Shown here piece after piece: positions 53,887 through 64,000 of a stretch of 64,000 nt of DNA (the stretch's first letter is position 1; each line of letters begins with the position of its first letter). The translations under genes were made by a program, and so were the position numbers. This DNA comes from Streptomyces sp. CB01201 (GTDB taxonomy: Bacteria; Actinomycetota; Actinomycetes; Streptomycetales; Streptomycetaceae): NCBI RefSeq assembly GCF_002803085.1, contig NZ_NNBJ01000002.1:557590-621589 (forward strand). The letters are read 5' to 3'. Below the pieces are notes generated by a model. It was not told the origin of the DNA, made no database searches, and saw only the letters and a program-made list of their open reading frames with translations.

Positions 53887-55647
53887 CTAGTAGATGCCGT
53901 ACTTGTAGGTGTTCCAGCCGTAGCCGATCTTCACCCGGCCCTTGAGCCCGCCGGAACCGTCGGCGTCGTAGCGCCACAGGTTGCCCGCCGAGTCCACCGC
54001 GAGGATGTCCGAGCGGCCGTCGCCGGTCAGGTCGCCGGGGGCCGCGAGCATCTTCCCGCTGTACATGTTCCAGCCCGTGCCGATCTTGACCCGGCCCTTG
54101 AACGGGGCCTTGGCGTTGCCGGTGCCCGCGTACAGGTAGAGCTCGCCGCCCGGGGTGCGGGCCAGCAGGTCCGGCAGGCCGTCGCCGTTGATGTCGCCGG
54201 CGCCGAAGAGCTTGTCGTACGCGTTCCAGCCCGCGCCCACGTCGATGCGCGAGTAGACGCCGGTGCCCTGGCCGTTGCCCGGGTACAGGTACAGGTGGCC
54301 GTTGCCGCCCTGACGGGCGAGCAGGTCGCCGTTGCCCTCACCGGTGAGGTCGCCCACACCGATGACGGTGTTGTAGATGCCCCAGCCGCCGCCGAGGTCG
54401 GCCCCGTTGACGTACAGGTTGCCCCAGGAGGCGATCTCCAGGACGTCGGCCCAGCGCTTGGCGTTGTTGAGCGAGGAGGGGCTGGAGAGGTAGTTCGCTC
54501 CGGCCCAGCCGCCCTTGTCGCCGGGGTGTGCGGCCGACAGGTAGCCGTCGCCCTGGCCGTAGTAGTAGGACAGGGTGCCCGCGCCGTCGAGGCCGAACAG
54601 GTCCTGCTTGCCGTAGGCCGGGTTGCTGCCGGACGGGAAGAGCTGGGAGCCCCGCCAGCCCGTGCCGAGCTGCTTGCGTGCCTGGAGCCGGCCGTCGGGC
54701 AGCGAGTTGTAGATCCACAGCGTGCCCGAGAGGTCGCGGCCGACCAGGTCGCCGCGGTCGTCACCGCTCTGGTCGTCGACGGCGACGATCTGGTTGTAGG
54801 CGTCCCAGCCGTAGCCGACCTTGACGCCCGCCTTCAGCGGGTTCGCGGCGTTGCCGGTGCCCGCGTAGAAGTACAGGTCGCCGTTCGGGGTGCGGCCGTA
54901 GACATCGCCCAGGCCGTCGCCGTTCACGTCGTTGGCGCCGACGATCTGGTCGAAGATGTTCCAGCTGCTGCCGACCTTCTTGCCCGCCGCGAACGGCGCG
55001 CTCAGGTTGCCCGTGCCGGCGTACAGGTAGAGGTCGCCGCCGGGGGTGCGGGCCATCAGGTCGTTGTGGCCGTCGCCGGTGACATCGGCGACCGACACGA
55101 CCTTGTTGAACATGTTCCAGCCGGAGCCGGACCAGCCGCTGGAGTACATGCCGGTGGCGCTGACGTCCGGGTGCAGCGTCAGGACGCCGTTCGGAGACAG
55201 GTCGAGGGCCTCGGGAGCGCTGCCGCCACCCAGGTCACCGGGCAGGATGAGGTCCTTGTAGGCGTTCTGGGGACCGAAGAACTCGGGGTTCTGCGCGCTG
55301 GTCCCGTCCTCCAGGTACAGCTTGTCGTTGAGCTCACGGGCGAGCAGGTCGCTGTATCCGTCGACGTTCACGTCGAAGCGGGGCTTCGCGACCCCGGCCG
55401 CGTCAGCGCCCGCGACCAACGAGCGCTTGGCCTTGTTGGGCGCCTTGAGCGGGGCCTTGGGGTGAGGCAGCGTGATGTTCGGGGCAACGGCCGGCTTGGG
55501 CGTCTTCACGGCGGCGTGCGGGCCGGCCGGGTTGGAGTCTGCCGAGGCCGTGCCGGCGAGCAGCATGCCCGCCGACAGGACGATGGCGGTGCAGGCCGCG
55601 AGGCGGCTCGCGCGCTTGGTGCGCACAGAGGACAAAATTCCCCCCAT
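53887..55647 (-). CDS. Secreted VCBS/FG-GAP repeat protein
   Basis: 586 aa from ATG 55647; GTG 55626 is an alternative with the same signal peptide. A signal peptide with basic start and hydrophobic core ends at about GTASA, followed by a Pro/Lys-rich stretch. Seven Asp-rich repeats of the form D-x-x-G-D-G-x-x-D-L-x-x-R (for example DVTGDGHNDLMAR, DINGDGLPDLLAR) are interleaved with YLYAGTGN units; they probably form a calcium-stabilised propeller. One block is degenerate (DQSGDDRGDLVGR). No catalytic domain. An extracellular binding or adhesion protein. Confidence 0.88.
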   Translation of the reverse strand: MGGILSSVRTKRASRLAACTAIVLSAGMLLAGTASADSNPAGPHAAVKTPKPAVAPNITLPHPKAPLKAPNKAKRSLVAGADAAGVAKPRFDVNVDGYSDLLARELNDKLYLEDGTSAQNPEFFGPQNAYKDLILPGDLGGGSAPEALDLSPNGVLTLHPDVSATGMYSSGWSGSGWNMFNKVVSVADVTGDGHNDLMARTPGGDLYLYAGTGNLSAPFAAGKKVGSSWNIFDQIVGANDVNGDGLGDVYGRTPNGDLYFYAGTGNAANPLKAGVKVGYGWDAYNQIVAVDDQSGDDRGDLVGRDLSGTLWIYNSLPDGRLQARKQLGTGWRGSQLFPSGSNPAYGKQDLFGLDGAGTLSYYYGQGDGYLSAAHPGDKGGWAGANYLSSPSSLNNAKRWADVLEIASWGNLYVNGADLGGGWGIYNTVIGVGDLTGEGNGDLLARQGGNGHLYLYPGNGQGTGVYSRIDVGAGWNAYDKLFGAGDINGDGLPDLLARTPGGELYLYAGTGNAKAPFKGRVKIGTGWNMYSGKMLAAPGDLTGDGRSDILAVDSAGNLWRYDADGSGGLKGRVKIGYGWNTYKYGIY

Positions 55648-55886
55648 GGGAATAAGCGGGTAGACCCGGGGAGAATCGCGTCGCTGCGTATTCGTCGTCG
55701 CATGGGCGCGCGGAAAGGTGCGCGGCTCGTGCACCTCGACGGCACGGACGGCCGTCATGGGTGATGGCACGCGAGGAATGGCGGGAATCCCCCCCGGGAT
55801 TGTGGGTGAAGACTACCGCCGATTCTTGTGTAGTTGAAGTGAAAATTGGGGCAGGTGTTGATTGATCTTGACCGGGGTGGGCTGAA
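55648..55886. other. Intergenic region, upstream of the VCBS gene
   Basis: 239 bp without a gene between the VCBS start and the TetR stop. It contains AATCCC-CCCC-GGGATT (55786-55801) and an A/T-richer part at 55820-55870 where a promoter could lie. No clear -10/-35 pair is seen. Confidence 0.4.
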
Positions 55887-56627
55887 TCAACTCTTCCGGT
55901 GCCCTATGAGTCGCGGTTTCGGTTCAAGACCGTCCAAACCGTGCCACGCCAGATTCACCAGGTGCGCCGCGACTTCCGCCTTCTTGGGTTTGCGCACGTC
56001 CAGCCACCACTGTCCGGTCAGCGCCACCATGCCGACCAGCGCCTGCGCGTACAGCGGTGCCAGTTTCGCGTCGAAGCCCCGCGCCTTGAACTCCAGGCCC
56101 AGAATGTCCTCGACCTGGGTGGCGATGTCGGAGATGAGTGAGGCGAAGGTTCCGGTCGACTGGGCGACCGGGGAGTCGCGCACCAGAATGCGGAATCCGT
56201 CCGTATACGTCTCGATGTAGTCGAGCAGTGCGAATGCGGCCTGTTCCAGGAGTTCACGCGGATGGCCCGCGGTCAGGGCGCCCGTCACCCCGTCGAGCAG
56301 CGAGCGCATTTCGCGGTCCACGACGACCGCGTACAGGCCCTCCTTGCCGCCGAAATGCTCGTACACCACCGGCTTGGAGACGCCCGCCTTCGCGGCGATC
56401 TCCTCGACCGAGGTGCCCTCGAAGCCCTTTTCGGCGAAGAGCGTGCGACCGATGTCCAGCAGTTGCTCCCGGCGCTCGGCCCCGGTCATCCGGGTCCGGC
56501 GGGTGCGTCGGGGCTTCTCGGCCGAGCCGGACGCCCCGGCGGAGCGGGAGGAACCAGTGGTGCGGGAGGAACCAGTGGTGCTGGTGGTACGGGTGGTGCT
56601 GGAGTCGGTCGCCACGTCCTCCATCAT
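55887..56627 (-). CDS. TetR family regulator, downstream of the desaturase
   Basis: 246 aa from ATG 56627, overlapping the desaturase stop (ATGA). A Ser/Thr/Arg-rich, low-complexity leader of about 40 residues (TTRTTSTTGSSRTTGSSR, partly duplicated) precedes the helix-turn-helix TSVEEIAAKAGVSKPVVYEHFGGKEGLYAVVVDRE. The C-terminal domain (RELLEQAAFALLDYIETYTDGFRILVRDSP) is typical of regulators of lipid genes. Coupling to the acyl-CoA desaturase suggests it senses acyl-CoA and represses that operon through the CTACG-N4-CGTAA repeats upstream. Confidence 0.88.
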   Translation of the reverse strand: MMEDVATDSSTTRTTSTTGSSRTTGSSRSAGASGSAEKPRRTRRTRMTGAERREQLLDIGRTLFAEKGFEGTSVEEIAAKAGVSKPVVYEHFGGKEGLYAVVVDREMRSLLDGVTGALTAGHPRELLEQAAFALLDYIETYTDGFRILVRDSPVAQSTGTFASLISDIATQVEDILGLEFKARGFDAKLAPLYAQALVGMVALTGQWWLDVRKPKKAEVAAHLVNLAWHGLDGLEPKPRLIGHRKS

Positions 56628-57622
56628 GCCGCCTCGGCGGCCTTCTCCTTGCGCCGGGACCGGTCGCCTTCGTTCCGCTTGGAGTCGATACGTGCCGCGC
56701 TCGGCCAGCGCACGTCGTACGCCAGGCCCGACTGCTCGCACCAGCGGATGATCCGGGCACTGGAGTCGATCTGCCCCCGCATCACCCCGTGCCGGGCCGA
56801 CGTCGGGTCCGCGTGGTGCAGGTTGTGCCACGACTCGCCGCACGAGAGCACCGCAAGCCACCACACGTTGCCGCTGCGGTCACGCGACTTGAACGGACGC
56901 TTGCCCACCGCGTGGCAGATCGAGTTGATCGACCACGTCACGTGGTGCAGCAGCGCCACCCGCACCAGCGAGCCCCAGAAGAACGCCGTGAACGCGCCCC
57001 ACCACGACATCGTCACCAGACCCCCCACCAGCGGCGGGATCGCGAGCGACAGGATCGTCCACCACACGAAGTCGCGCGAGATGCGGCGGATCGCCGGGTC
57101 GGCGAGGAGATCCGGCGCGTACTTCTCCTGCGAAGTCTGCTCCTCGTCGAACATCCACGCGATGTGCGCCCACCACAGGCCCTTCATCAGCGCGGGCAGC
57201 GTCTCGCCGAAACGCCACGGCGAATGCGGGTCGCCCTCCGCGTCCGAGAACTTGTGGTGCCTGCGGTGGTCGGCCACCCAGCGCACCAGCGGCCCCTCCA
57301 CCGCCATCGAACCCGCGACCGCCAGCGCGATCCGCAGCGGGCGCTTCGCCTTGAACGAGCCGTGCGTGAAATAACGATGGAAACCGATCGTCACACCGTG
57401 ACAGCCCAGGTAGTACATGAAGACGAGCAGGCCCAGATCGAGCCAGCTCACCCCTCCCCAGCCCCAGGCGAGCGGCACCGCCAGGACGAGGGCCACGAAG
57501 GGGACGGTGATGAAGAGGAGCAGGGCGATCTGCTCGATGCTGCGCTTTTTCTCGCCGCCCAAGGTCGCGGACGGCAGTGGATTCTTGTCCGACGACGGAA
57601 GCAGATCGGGACTGGTGGTCAT
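56624..57622 (-). CDS. Acyl-CoA desaturase (delta-9 type)
   Basis: 332-aa membrane di-iron enzyme introducing a cis double bond in fatty acyl chains, thereby tuning membrane fluidity. The three His boxes are HRYFTH (about residue 82), HRRHH (about 119) and HNLHH (about 273). Four hydrophobic helices flank them (LLLFITVPFVALVLAVPLAW; LGLLVFMYYLGCHGVTIGF; two near 190-230). ATG 57622. Followed by the TetR gene. Electron donors are not encoded nearby. Confidence 0.93.
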   Translation of the reverse strand: MTTSPDLLPSSDKNPLPSATLGGEKKRSIEQIALLLFITVPFVALVLAVPLAWGWGGVSWLDLGLLVFMYYLGCHGVTIGFHRYFTHGSFKAKRPLRIALAVAGSMAVEGPLVRWVADHRRHHKFSDAEGDPHSPWRFGETLPALMKGLWWAHIAWMFDEEQTSQEKYAPDLLADPAIRRISRDFVWWTILSLAIPPLVGGLVTMSWWGAFTAFFWGSLVRVALLHHVTWSINSICHAVGKRPFKSRDRSGNVWWLAVLSCGESWHNLHHADPTSARHGVMRGQIDSSARIIRWCEQSGLAYDVRWPSAARIDSKRNEGDRSRRKEKAAEAA

Positions 57623-57667
57623 GGGGAGTACCCCCGGCAGGGTGAGGAAAACGAGCGGAAGGCCTGG

Positions 57668-57698
57668 CTACGGGTGCGTAACCTACGGCAACGTAAGT
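57668..57698. promoter_or_regulatory. Tandem dyads upstream of the desaturase
   Basis: CTACG-GGTG-CGTAA (57668-57681) and CTACG-GCAA-CGTAA (57683-57696), repeated at a 15-bp step; each is an imperfect inverted repeat. About 50-75 bp upstream of the desaturase start, in its likely promoter. Confidence 0.6.
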
Positions 57699-57838
57699 AT
57701 GGCAGCGCCACGGCTGGGGACAAGAGCCCGTGACGGCGGGGCGGAACGGGACACCTATCCTGGGTGTCGTCGGACAGCGCGGTCCGCAAGCCTCCAGAAC
57801 CCTCCAGACGTGCTCAAACACTGCAAGGAGCCGCACCT

Positions 57839-60568
<2,730 letters not shown>

Positions 60569-61037
60569 CCCCGGCCCGGGTTTTCGCCCCACCCCGCCCC
60601 TTCCCGCAACCCTCCGGGGGATGTAGGGAGGGGCGGGGCCCGTTCCCGGGGCTCCGCCCCGGACCCGTTCGCGCCTGAACGGCGCTCGCACCTACAGGGG
60701 CGCGGGGCTGTGACAGTGCGCGGCTCCGCCGCGGTGGGCGCGATCGGTGGACCCCGGTTCACCTACAGGGGCGCGGGGCTGTGACGTCTGCGCGGCTCCG
60801 CCGCGGTGGGCGCGATCGGTGGGCCCTGGTTCCCCTACAGGGGCGCGAGGAACTGCGCGAGCAACCACGCACGGCCCGCGCAAGAAGGCGGGTTTCAGGG
60901 GCGCGGGGAACTGCGCAAACAGGCCGCACGGTCCGCAGGCGGGAGGGGGTCGCGGGGCGCGGGGAACTGCGCGAACCGGTGGGACCGCGCGGGGTGCGAG
61001 GGGGCGGGCGCCGCTCCGGGGCGTGAGGAGCAGAGGG
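60569..61037. repeat. Intergenic repeat cluster
   Basis: 469 bp without a gene. CCTACAGGGGCGCG recurs at 60691, 60762 and 60834 (steps 71 and 72 bp), with GCGCGGCTCCGCCGCGGTGGG inside each unit. Copies of GGGCGCGGGGAACTGCGC follow at about 60900 and 60957. The GTTCGCGCCTGAACGGCGCT box is at about 60667. Confidence 0.8.
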
Positions 61038-61505
61038 CTACAGGGCGATGAACGCCGAGGCCATCGCGGCGGCGCCGAGGAGCCCCACCGCCCACGCCGT
61101 CCGCGGCATCCGCAAACCCCCCGCGACCAGCAGCGAGGCCAGGAGCAGCGCTCCGGCCAGGGGGAGCCAGGCGTACAGCAGGCCAGCGAGGCCGCTGCGT
61201 ACCGCCTGGGTCGTGCCCGGCTTCAGGACCACCGGCAGATCGTCGCCCCGCCGAGCCGCCACCGACTCCGTGATCGTCACACGGGCGTGCGCGGCGGACC
61301 CGGGCGAGGGCGCGTACCGCCCGGTGCACACGTCGTCCGCGCAGGACGTCACCGTCAGCCGCCCGTGATCGCGCCCCTTCGACAGCATCACGTGCTGAGC
61401 CGTGCCCCACGACGACCAGAACCCGGCCACCACGAGCACCACGGCGACCAGGCCCGCCGCGGCCCGCACCACGACCAGCAAGAACGTACGGCTCCGCTTC
61501 GTCAT
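61038..61505 (-). CDS. Membrane protein, function unknown
   Basis: 155 aa from ATG 61505. One N-terminal helix (LLVVVRAAAGLVAVVLVVAGF), an external domain of about 75 residues with two Cys in VTSCADDVCTGRY (probable disulfide), and two C-terminal helices (AWLPLAGALLLASLLVAGG; TAWAVGLLGAAAMASAFIA). No known domain. Downstream of pth on the same strand, with 91 bp between. Confidence 0.78.
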   Translation of the reverse strand: MTKRSRTFLLVVVRAAAGLVAVVLVVAGFWSSWGTAQHVMLSKGRDHGRLTVTSCADDVCTGRYAPSPGSAAHARVTITESVAARRGDDLPVVLKPGTTQAVRSGLAGLLYAWLPLAGALLLASLLVAGGLRMPRTAWAVGLLGAAAMASAFIAL

Positions 61506-61596
61506 GGGGCCGGATCCTGGCGGCAATGACCGCGCACGGTCAAACCCTGGCCGGAGCCGACGGCCCCTTTGGGAGCCGTTGTCGGGAGTTATCAGG

Positions 61597-62193
61597 TCAG
61601 GAGTTGTACGTCGACTGGGCCCGCTCCAGGCCCTCGATCACCAGCGCCTCGGCCGCATCCGCCGCCCGGTCCACGAAGTACCCCAGTTCCTTGCGCTCCG
61701 TGGAGGAGAAGTCCTTCAGGACGAAGTCCGCCACCTGCATCCGCCCCGGCGGGCGCCCGATGCCGAACCGTACCCGGTGATAGTCCGCGCCCAGCGACTT
61801 GGTGATCGACTTCAGACCGTTGTGCCCGTTGTCCCCGCCGCCCAGCTTCAGCCGCAGCACTCCGTAGTCGATGTCCAACTCGTCATGAATCGCAACGATG
61901 TTGGCGACCGGCACCTTGTAGAAGTCGCGCAGCGCGGTCACCGGCCCGCCCGACAGGTTCATGTACGACATCGGCTTCGCAAGGACCACCCGGCGGTTCA
62001 GCGGGCCCGGCGGACCGATCCGCCCCTCCACCACCTGCGCCCGCGCCTTGTGCGCCTTGAACCGGCCGCCGATCCGCTCGGCGAGCAGGTCCGCCACCAT
62101 GAACCCGACGTTGTGCCGGTTCGCGGTGTACTCCGGACCCGGATTGCCCAGGCCCACGATCAGCCAGGGTGCGTTCGCGTCGTCGGTCGTCAT
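61597..62193 (-). CDS. pth: Peptidyl-tRNA hydrolase
   Basis: 198 aa from ATG 62193. Recycles stalled peptidyl-tRNAs by cutting the ester bond. [20 protein letters not shown] carries the catalytic His, [10 protein letters not shown] the substrate-binding Asn, HDELDIDYG the catalytic Asp, and [13 protein letters not shown] the tRNA-binding part. The longer upstream frame crosses an 18-bp tandem repeat and is not expected to be translated. Follows rplY on the same strand. Confidence 0.95.
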   Translation of the reverse strand: MTTDDANAPWLIVGLGNPGPEYTANRHNVGFMVADLLAERIGGRFKAHKARAQVVEGRIGPPGPLNRRVVLAKPMSYMNLSGGPVTALRDFYKVPVANIVAIHDELDIDYGVLRLKLGGGDNGHNGLKSITKSLGADYHRVRFGIGRPPGRMQVADFVLKDFSSTERKELGYFVDRAADAAEALVIEGLERAQSTYNS

Positions 62194-62214
62194 GGGGGCT
62201 GCGTCTCCTCGGTC

Positions 62215-62260
62215 ACGTACAGCGGGAACAACACGTACAGCAGGAACAACACGTACACAG
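62215..62260. repeat. 18-bp tandem repeat between rplY and pth
   Basis: ACGTACAGCRGGAACAAC occurs twice in a row (62215-62232, 62233-62250) with a partial third copy (ACGTACA, 62251-62257). Confidence 0.75.
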
Positions 62261-62300
62261 AAAAACGGGGCGGCGGGCCAAGTGCGGCCCGCCGCCCCGT
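62261..62300 (-). terminator. Rho-independent terminator of rplY
   Basis: A perfect 15-bp stem (62265-62279 with 62286-62300) around a six-base loop; on the minus strand it is followed by five T. It lies 42 bp after the rplY stop and should limit readthrough into pth. Confidence 0.85.
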
Positions 62301-62342
62301 CGGAGTCCGTGCCCGGCACGGATCTCAGGCAGAGCGTGCGGC

Positions 62343-62930
62343 TCAGGCCTCGGCGCCCTCGGCGTCCTCGGTCTCGGCAGCCGGCTCCTCGGCCTGCGCG
62401 GCCAGGATCTGGATGACGACGGCCTCGGGGTCGGTGACCAGGGTGGTGCCGGCCGGCAGCTTGATGTCCTTGGCGTGGATGGCCGCGCCGGCCTCAAGGC
62501 CCTCGATGGAGACGGAGACGGAGGTCGGGATGTGGGTGGCCTCGGCCTCGACGGAGATCGTGTTCAGCACGTTCTCGACGAGGAAGCTGCCCGGGGCCAG
62601 GTCGCCCTCGGTCTCGACCGCGATCTCGACCGTGACCTTCTCGCCCTTCTTGACGAGCAGCAGGTCGACGTGGACCAGGAAGCCCTTGATGGCGTCACGC
62701 TGGACGGCCTTCGGGATCGCGAGCTCGGTCTTGCCGTCGATGTCCAGGGACAGCAGGACGTTCGCGGTACGCAGCGCGAGCAGCAGGTCGTGGCCCGGCA
62801 GGGTGACGTGGACCGGCTCGGTGCCGTGACCGTAGATGACGCCGGGAACCTTGTTCTCGCGGCGGATGGTGCGCGCGGCACCCTTGCCGAAGCTGGTACG
62901 GACCTCAGCGGAAAGCTTGACCTCGGACAT
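62343..62930 (-). CDS. rplY: 50S ribosomal protein L25 (CTC type)
   Basis: 195 aa from ATG 62930, preceded by AGGAGTGCAC. Binds 5S rRNA. L25 N-terminal domain ([31 protein letters not shown]) followed by the longer CTC/TL5 domain ([31 protein letters not shown]), and an acidic tail. In many actinobacteria it sits next to pth, as here. Confidence 0.94.
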   Translation of the reverse strand: MSEVKLSAEVRTSFGKGAARTIRRENKVPGVIYGHGTEPVHVTLPGHDLLLALRTANVLLSLDIDGKTELAIPKAVQRDAIKGFLVHVDLLLVKKGEKVTVEIAVETEGDLAPGSFLVENVLNTISVEAEATHIPTSVSVSIEGLEAGAAIHAKDIKLPAGTTLVTDPEAVVIQILAAQAEEPAAETEDAEGAEA

Positions 62931-63136
62931 GTGCACTCCTCGTAAAAGTGATCCAGAAAAAGTGGTCACCCGGCCACGACTGGCCTGCTACGAAGAGCGC
63001 GTCGATAACGGACCGCCGTACCCCAGGTACGGCCTCCCTCGCCGAGCAACTGACCCAGAGTACCCGGCCACCCCCCGGCCGCCCAATTGGATCAACCCCG
63101 GGCCCGGGGCGGAACGGGCTTATCGAAGACGACTCC

Positions 63137-63152
63137 ATAGGCGTTCGCCTAT
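63137..63152. promoter_or_regulatory. LysR-type dyad upstream of the partial regulator
   Basis: ATAGGC-GTTC-GCCTAT, perfect arms in ATAG-N8-CTAT layout common to LysR-regulator sites, ending 11 bp before the ATG. A probable autoregulatory site. Confidence 0.55.
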
Positions 63153-63163
63153 TCTTGCTGTTC

Positions 63164-64000
63164 ATGGACCTGCTGCTGCACCTCAGGTACTTCCGCACCG
63201 TCGCCGAGGAACAGCACTTCGGCCGCGCCGCCGAACGCCTGCGCGTCGCCCAGCCCTCCCTGTCCCAGCGCATCCAGCGCCTGGAGCGCGAACTCGGCGT
63301 CCGCCTCCTGGACCGCGGCCGCACCGGCGCCACCCTCACCCCCGCCGGCCGCCTCGTCCTGGCCGAAACCGACGCCCTGCTCGACGCCGCCGACCGGCTG
63401 CGCACCCTCGTCGGCCGCGTCCAGGGCGGCGCCGCCGGCACCCTGCGCGCCGCCGTCCCGCCCCAGCTCGGCGGCGCCACCGTCGCCGCCCTGCTCACCG
63501 CCTACCGCGAACGCAGCCCCGGCGGCGAACTCGACCTGCGCGAACTCACCACCGCCGAACTGACCGCCGAACTCGCCGCGGGCACCCTCGACGCCGGCAT
63601 CGTCCGCCACCCCTGCCCCGCCACCGGCCTCGGCTTTGGCCCCCAGCTCCACCAGCCCCTCGGCGCCCTCCTCGCCGACCAGGACCCCCTCGCCGCACAC
63701 CCCGAGATCGACGTTGCCGACCTCGACGGCCGCGAACTCGTCCTCTTCCCCCGCCCCACCGCCCCCGCCCTGCACGACGAAACCCTCACCGCCTGCGCCC
63801 GCCACGGCTGCACCCCCGGCGCCGTACGCGAAGTCGCCGGCATCGAATTCACCCGCGCCCTCATCCTGTCCGGCACCCACGTCGCCGCCCTCGTGCCCCG
63901 GCCCGCCCCCGAACCCGGCACCACCTGGCGCCCGTTGCGCGGCAACCCCGTCACCTGGCGCACCTCCACCGCCTGGCCCGCCGGCCGCGACGGACCCGCC
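63164..64000 (+). CDS. LysR family transcriptional regulator (3' end missing)
   Basis: 279 codons are visible from ATG 63164 and the frame is still open at base 64000. N-terminal winged helix MDLLLHLRYFRTVAEEQHFGRAAERLRVAQPSLSQRIQRLERELGVRLLDRG is the standard LysR head. The effector-binding half begins near residue 90 (GTLRAAVPPQLGGATVAALL) and continues with VREVAGIEFTRALILSGTHVAALVP. Divergent from rplY across 233 bp. The function is not deducible. It starts within a region where the neighbouring rplY-pth pair is housekeeping. Confidence 0.9.
   Translation, partial: MDLLLHLRYFRTVAEEQHFGRAAERLRVAQPSLSQRIQRLERELGVRLLDRGRTGATLTPAGRLVLAETDALLDAADRLRTLVGRVQGGAAGTLRAAVPPQLGGATVAALLTAYRERSPGGELDLRELTTAELTAELAAGTLDAGIVRHPCPATGLGFGPQLHQPLGALLADQDPLAAHPEIDVADLDGRELVLFPRPTAPALHDETLTACARHGCTPGAVREVAGIEFTRALILSGTHVAALVPRPAPEPGTTWRPLRGNPVTWRTSTAWPAGRDGPA

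Overview
The window is high-GC actinobacterial DNA with strong third-position G/C bias, many GTG/TTG starts, four-base gene overlaps and long non-coding ORFs opposite real genes. Gene content and order (rpfB-ksgA-ispE, galT-galE-galK, ppc-pth-rplY, an SsgA-like sporulation protein, a tricorn-type protease) point to the conserved chromosomal core of a Streptomyces or close relative. I see no insertion sequence, phage or CRISPR. I read about 57 protein genes and one tRNA. The first gene (penicillin acylase family) and the last (LysR regulator) run off the window.

Layout. 1-8.7 kb: acylase, 5-formyl-THF cyclo-ligase, then galU, a gephyrin-like MoeA (Glp), moaC, a MoaB/Mog protein, a RimJ-like acetyltransferase and a membrane protein resembling the Glp receptor GlpR, followed by tRNA-Ala(CGC). 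8.8-14.4 kb: acetyltransferase, exonuclease III, a G-rich hexamer repeat, and a MerR regulator divergent from a three-gene operon (Baeyer-Villiger monooxygenase, alpha/beta hydrolase, short-chain dehydrogenase) that looks like a catabolic module. 14.8-21.3 kb: tricorn protease, then a TetR regulator and MMPL exporter with two perfect dyads upstream. 21.3-24.7 kb: SsgA-like protein and a CbiMN-CbiQ-CbiO ECF metal importer with a near-consensus Nur box in its promoter, which suggests nickel as substrate. 25.2-31.7 kb: serine hydrolase and dehydrogenase operon, penicillin-binding protein, protein O-mannosyltransferase, rsmI. 31.9-40.1 kb: zinc-ribbon protein, tatD, rpfB, ksgA, ispE, Uma2-family protein, lipoprotein, Uup-like ABC-F ATPase. 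40.3-44.1 kb: two tandem paralogous membrane-anchored beta-propeller proteins. 44.4-52.4 kb: an atypical response regulator lacking its phospho-acceptor Asp, a sodium/solute symporter divergent from the Leloir operon galTEK, an acetyltransferase, a second response regulator and a MarR regulator. 52.6-57.6 kb: trans-aconitate methyltransferase, VOC protein, secreted VCBS-repeat protein, TetR and acyl-CoA desaturase. 57.8-64 kb: ppc, a membrane protein, pth, rplY and a partial LysR gene.

Themes. Most of the window is housekeeping. The unusual signal lies between genes: many perfect or near-perfect dyads beside regulator genes (MerR, TetR x2, MarR, LysR, Nur), very strong hairpin terminators, a G-quadruplex-type repeat, and dispersed intergenic repeats that form exact-period tandem arrays at 24.8-25.0 kb and 60.7-60.9 kb. 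At least nine genes have a TANNNT hexamer ending 6-7 nt before the start codon, which is the signature of leaderless transcripts.
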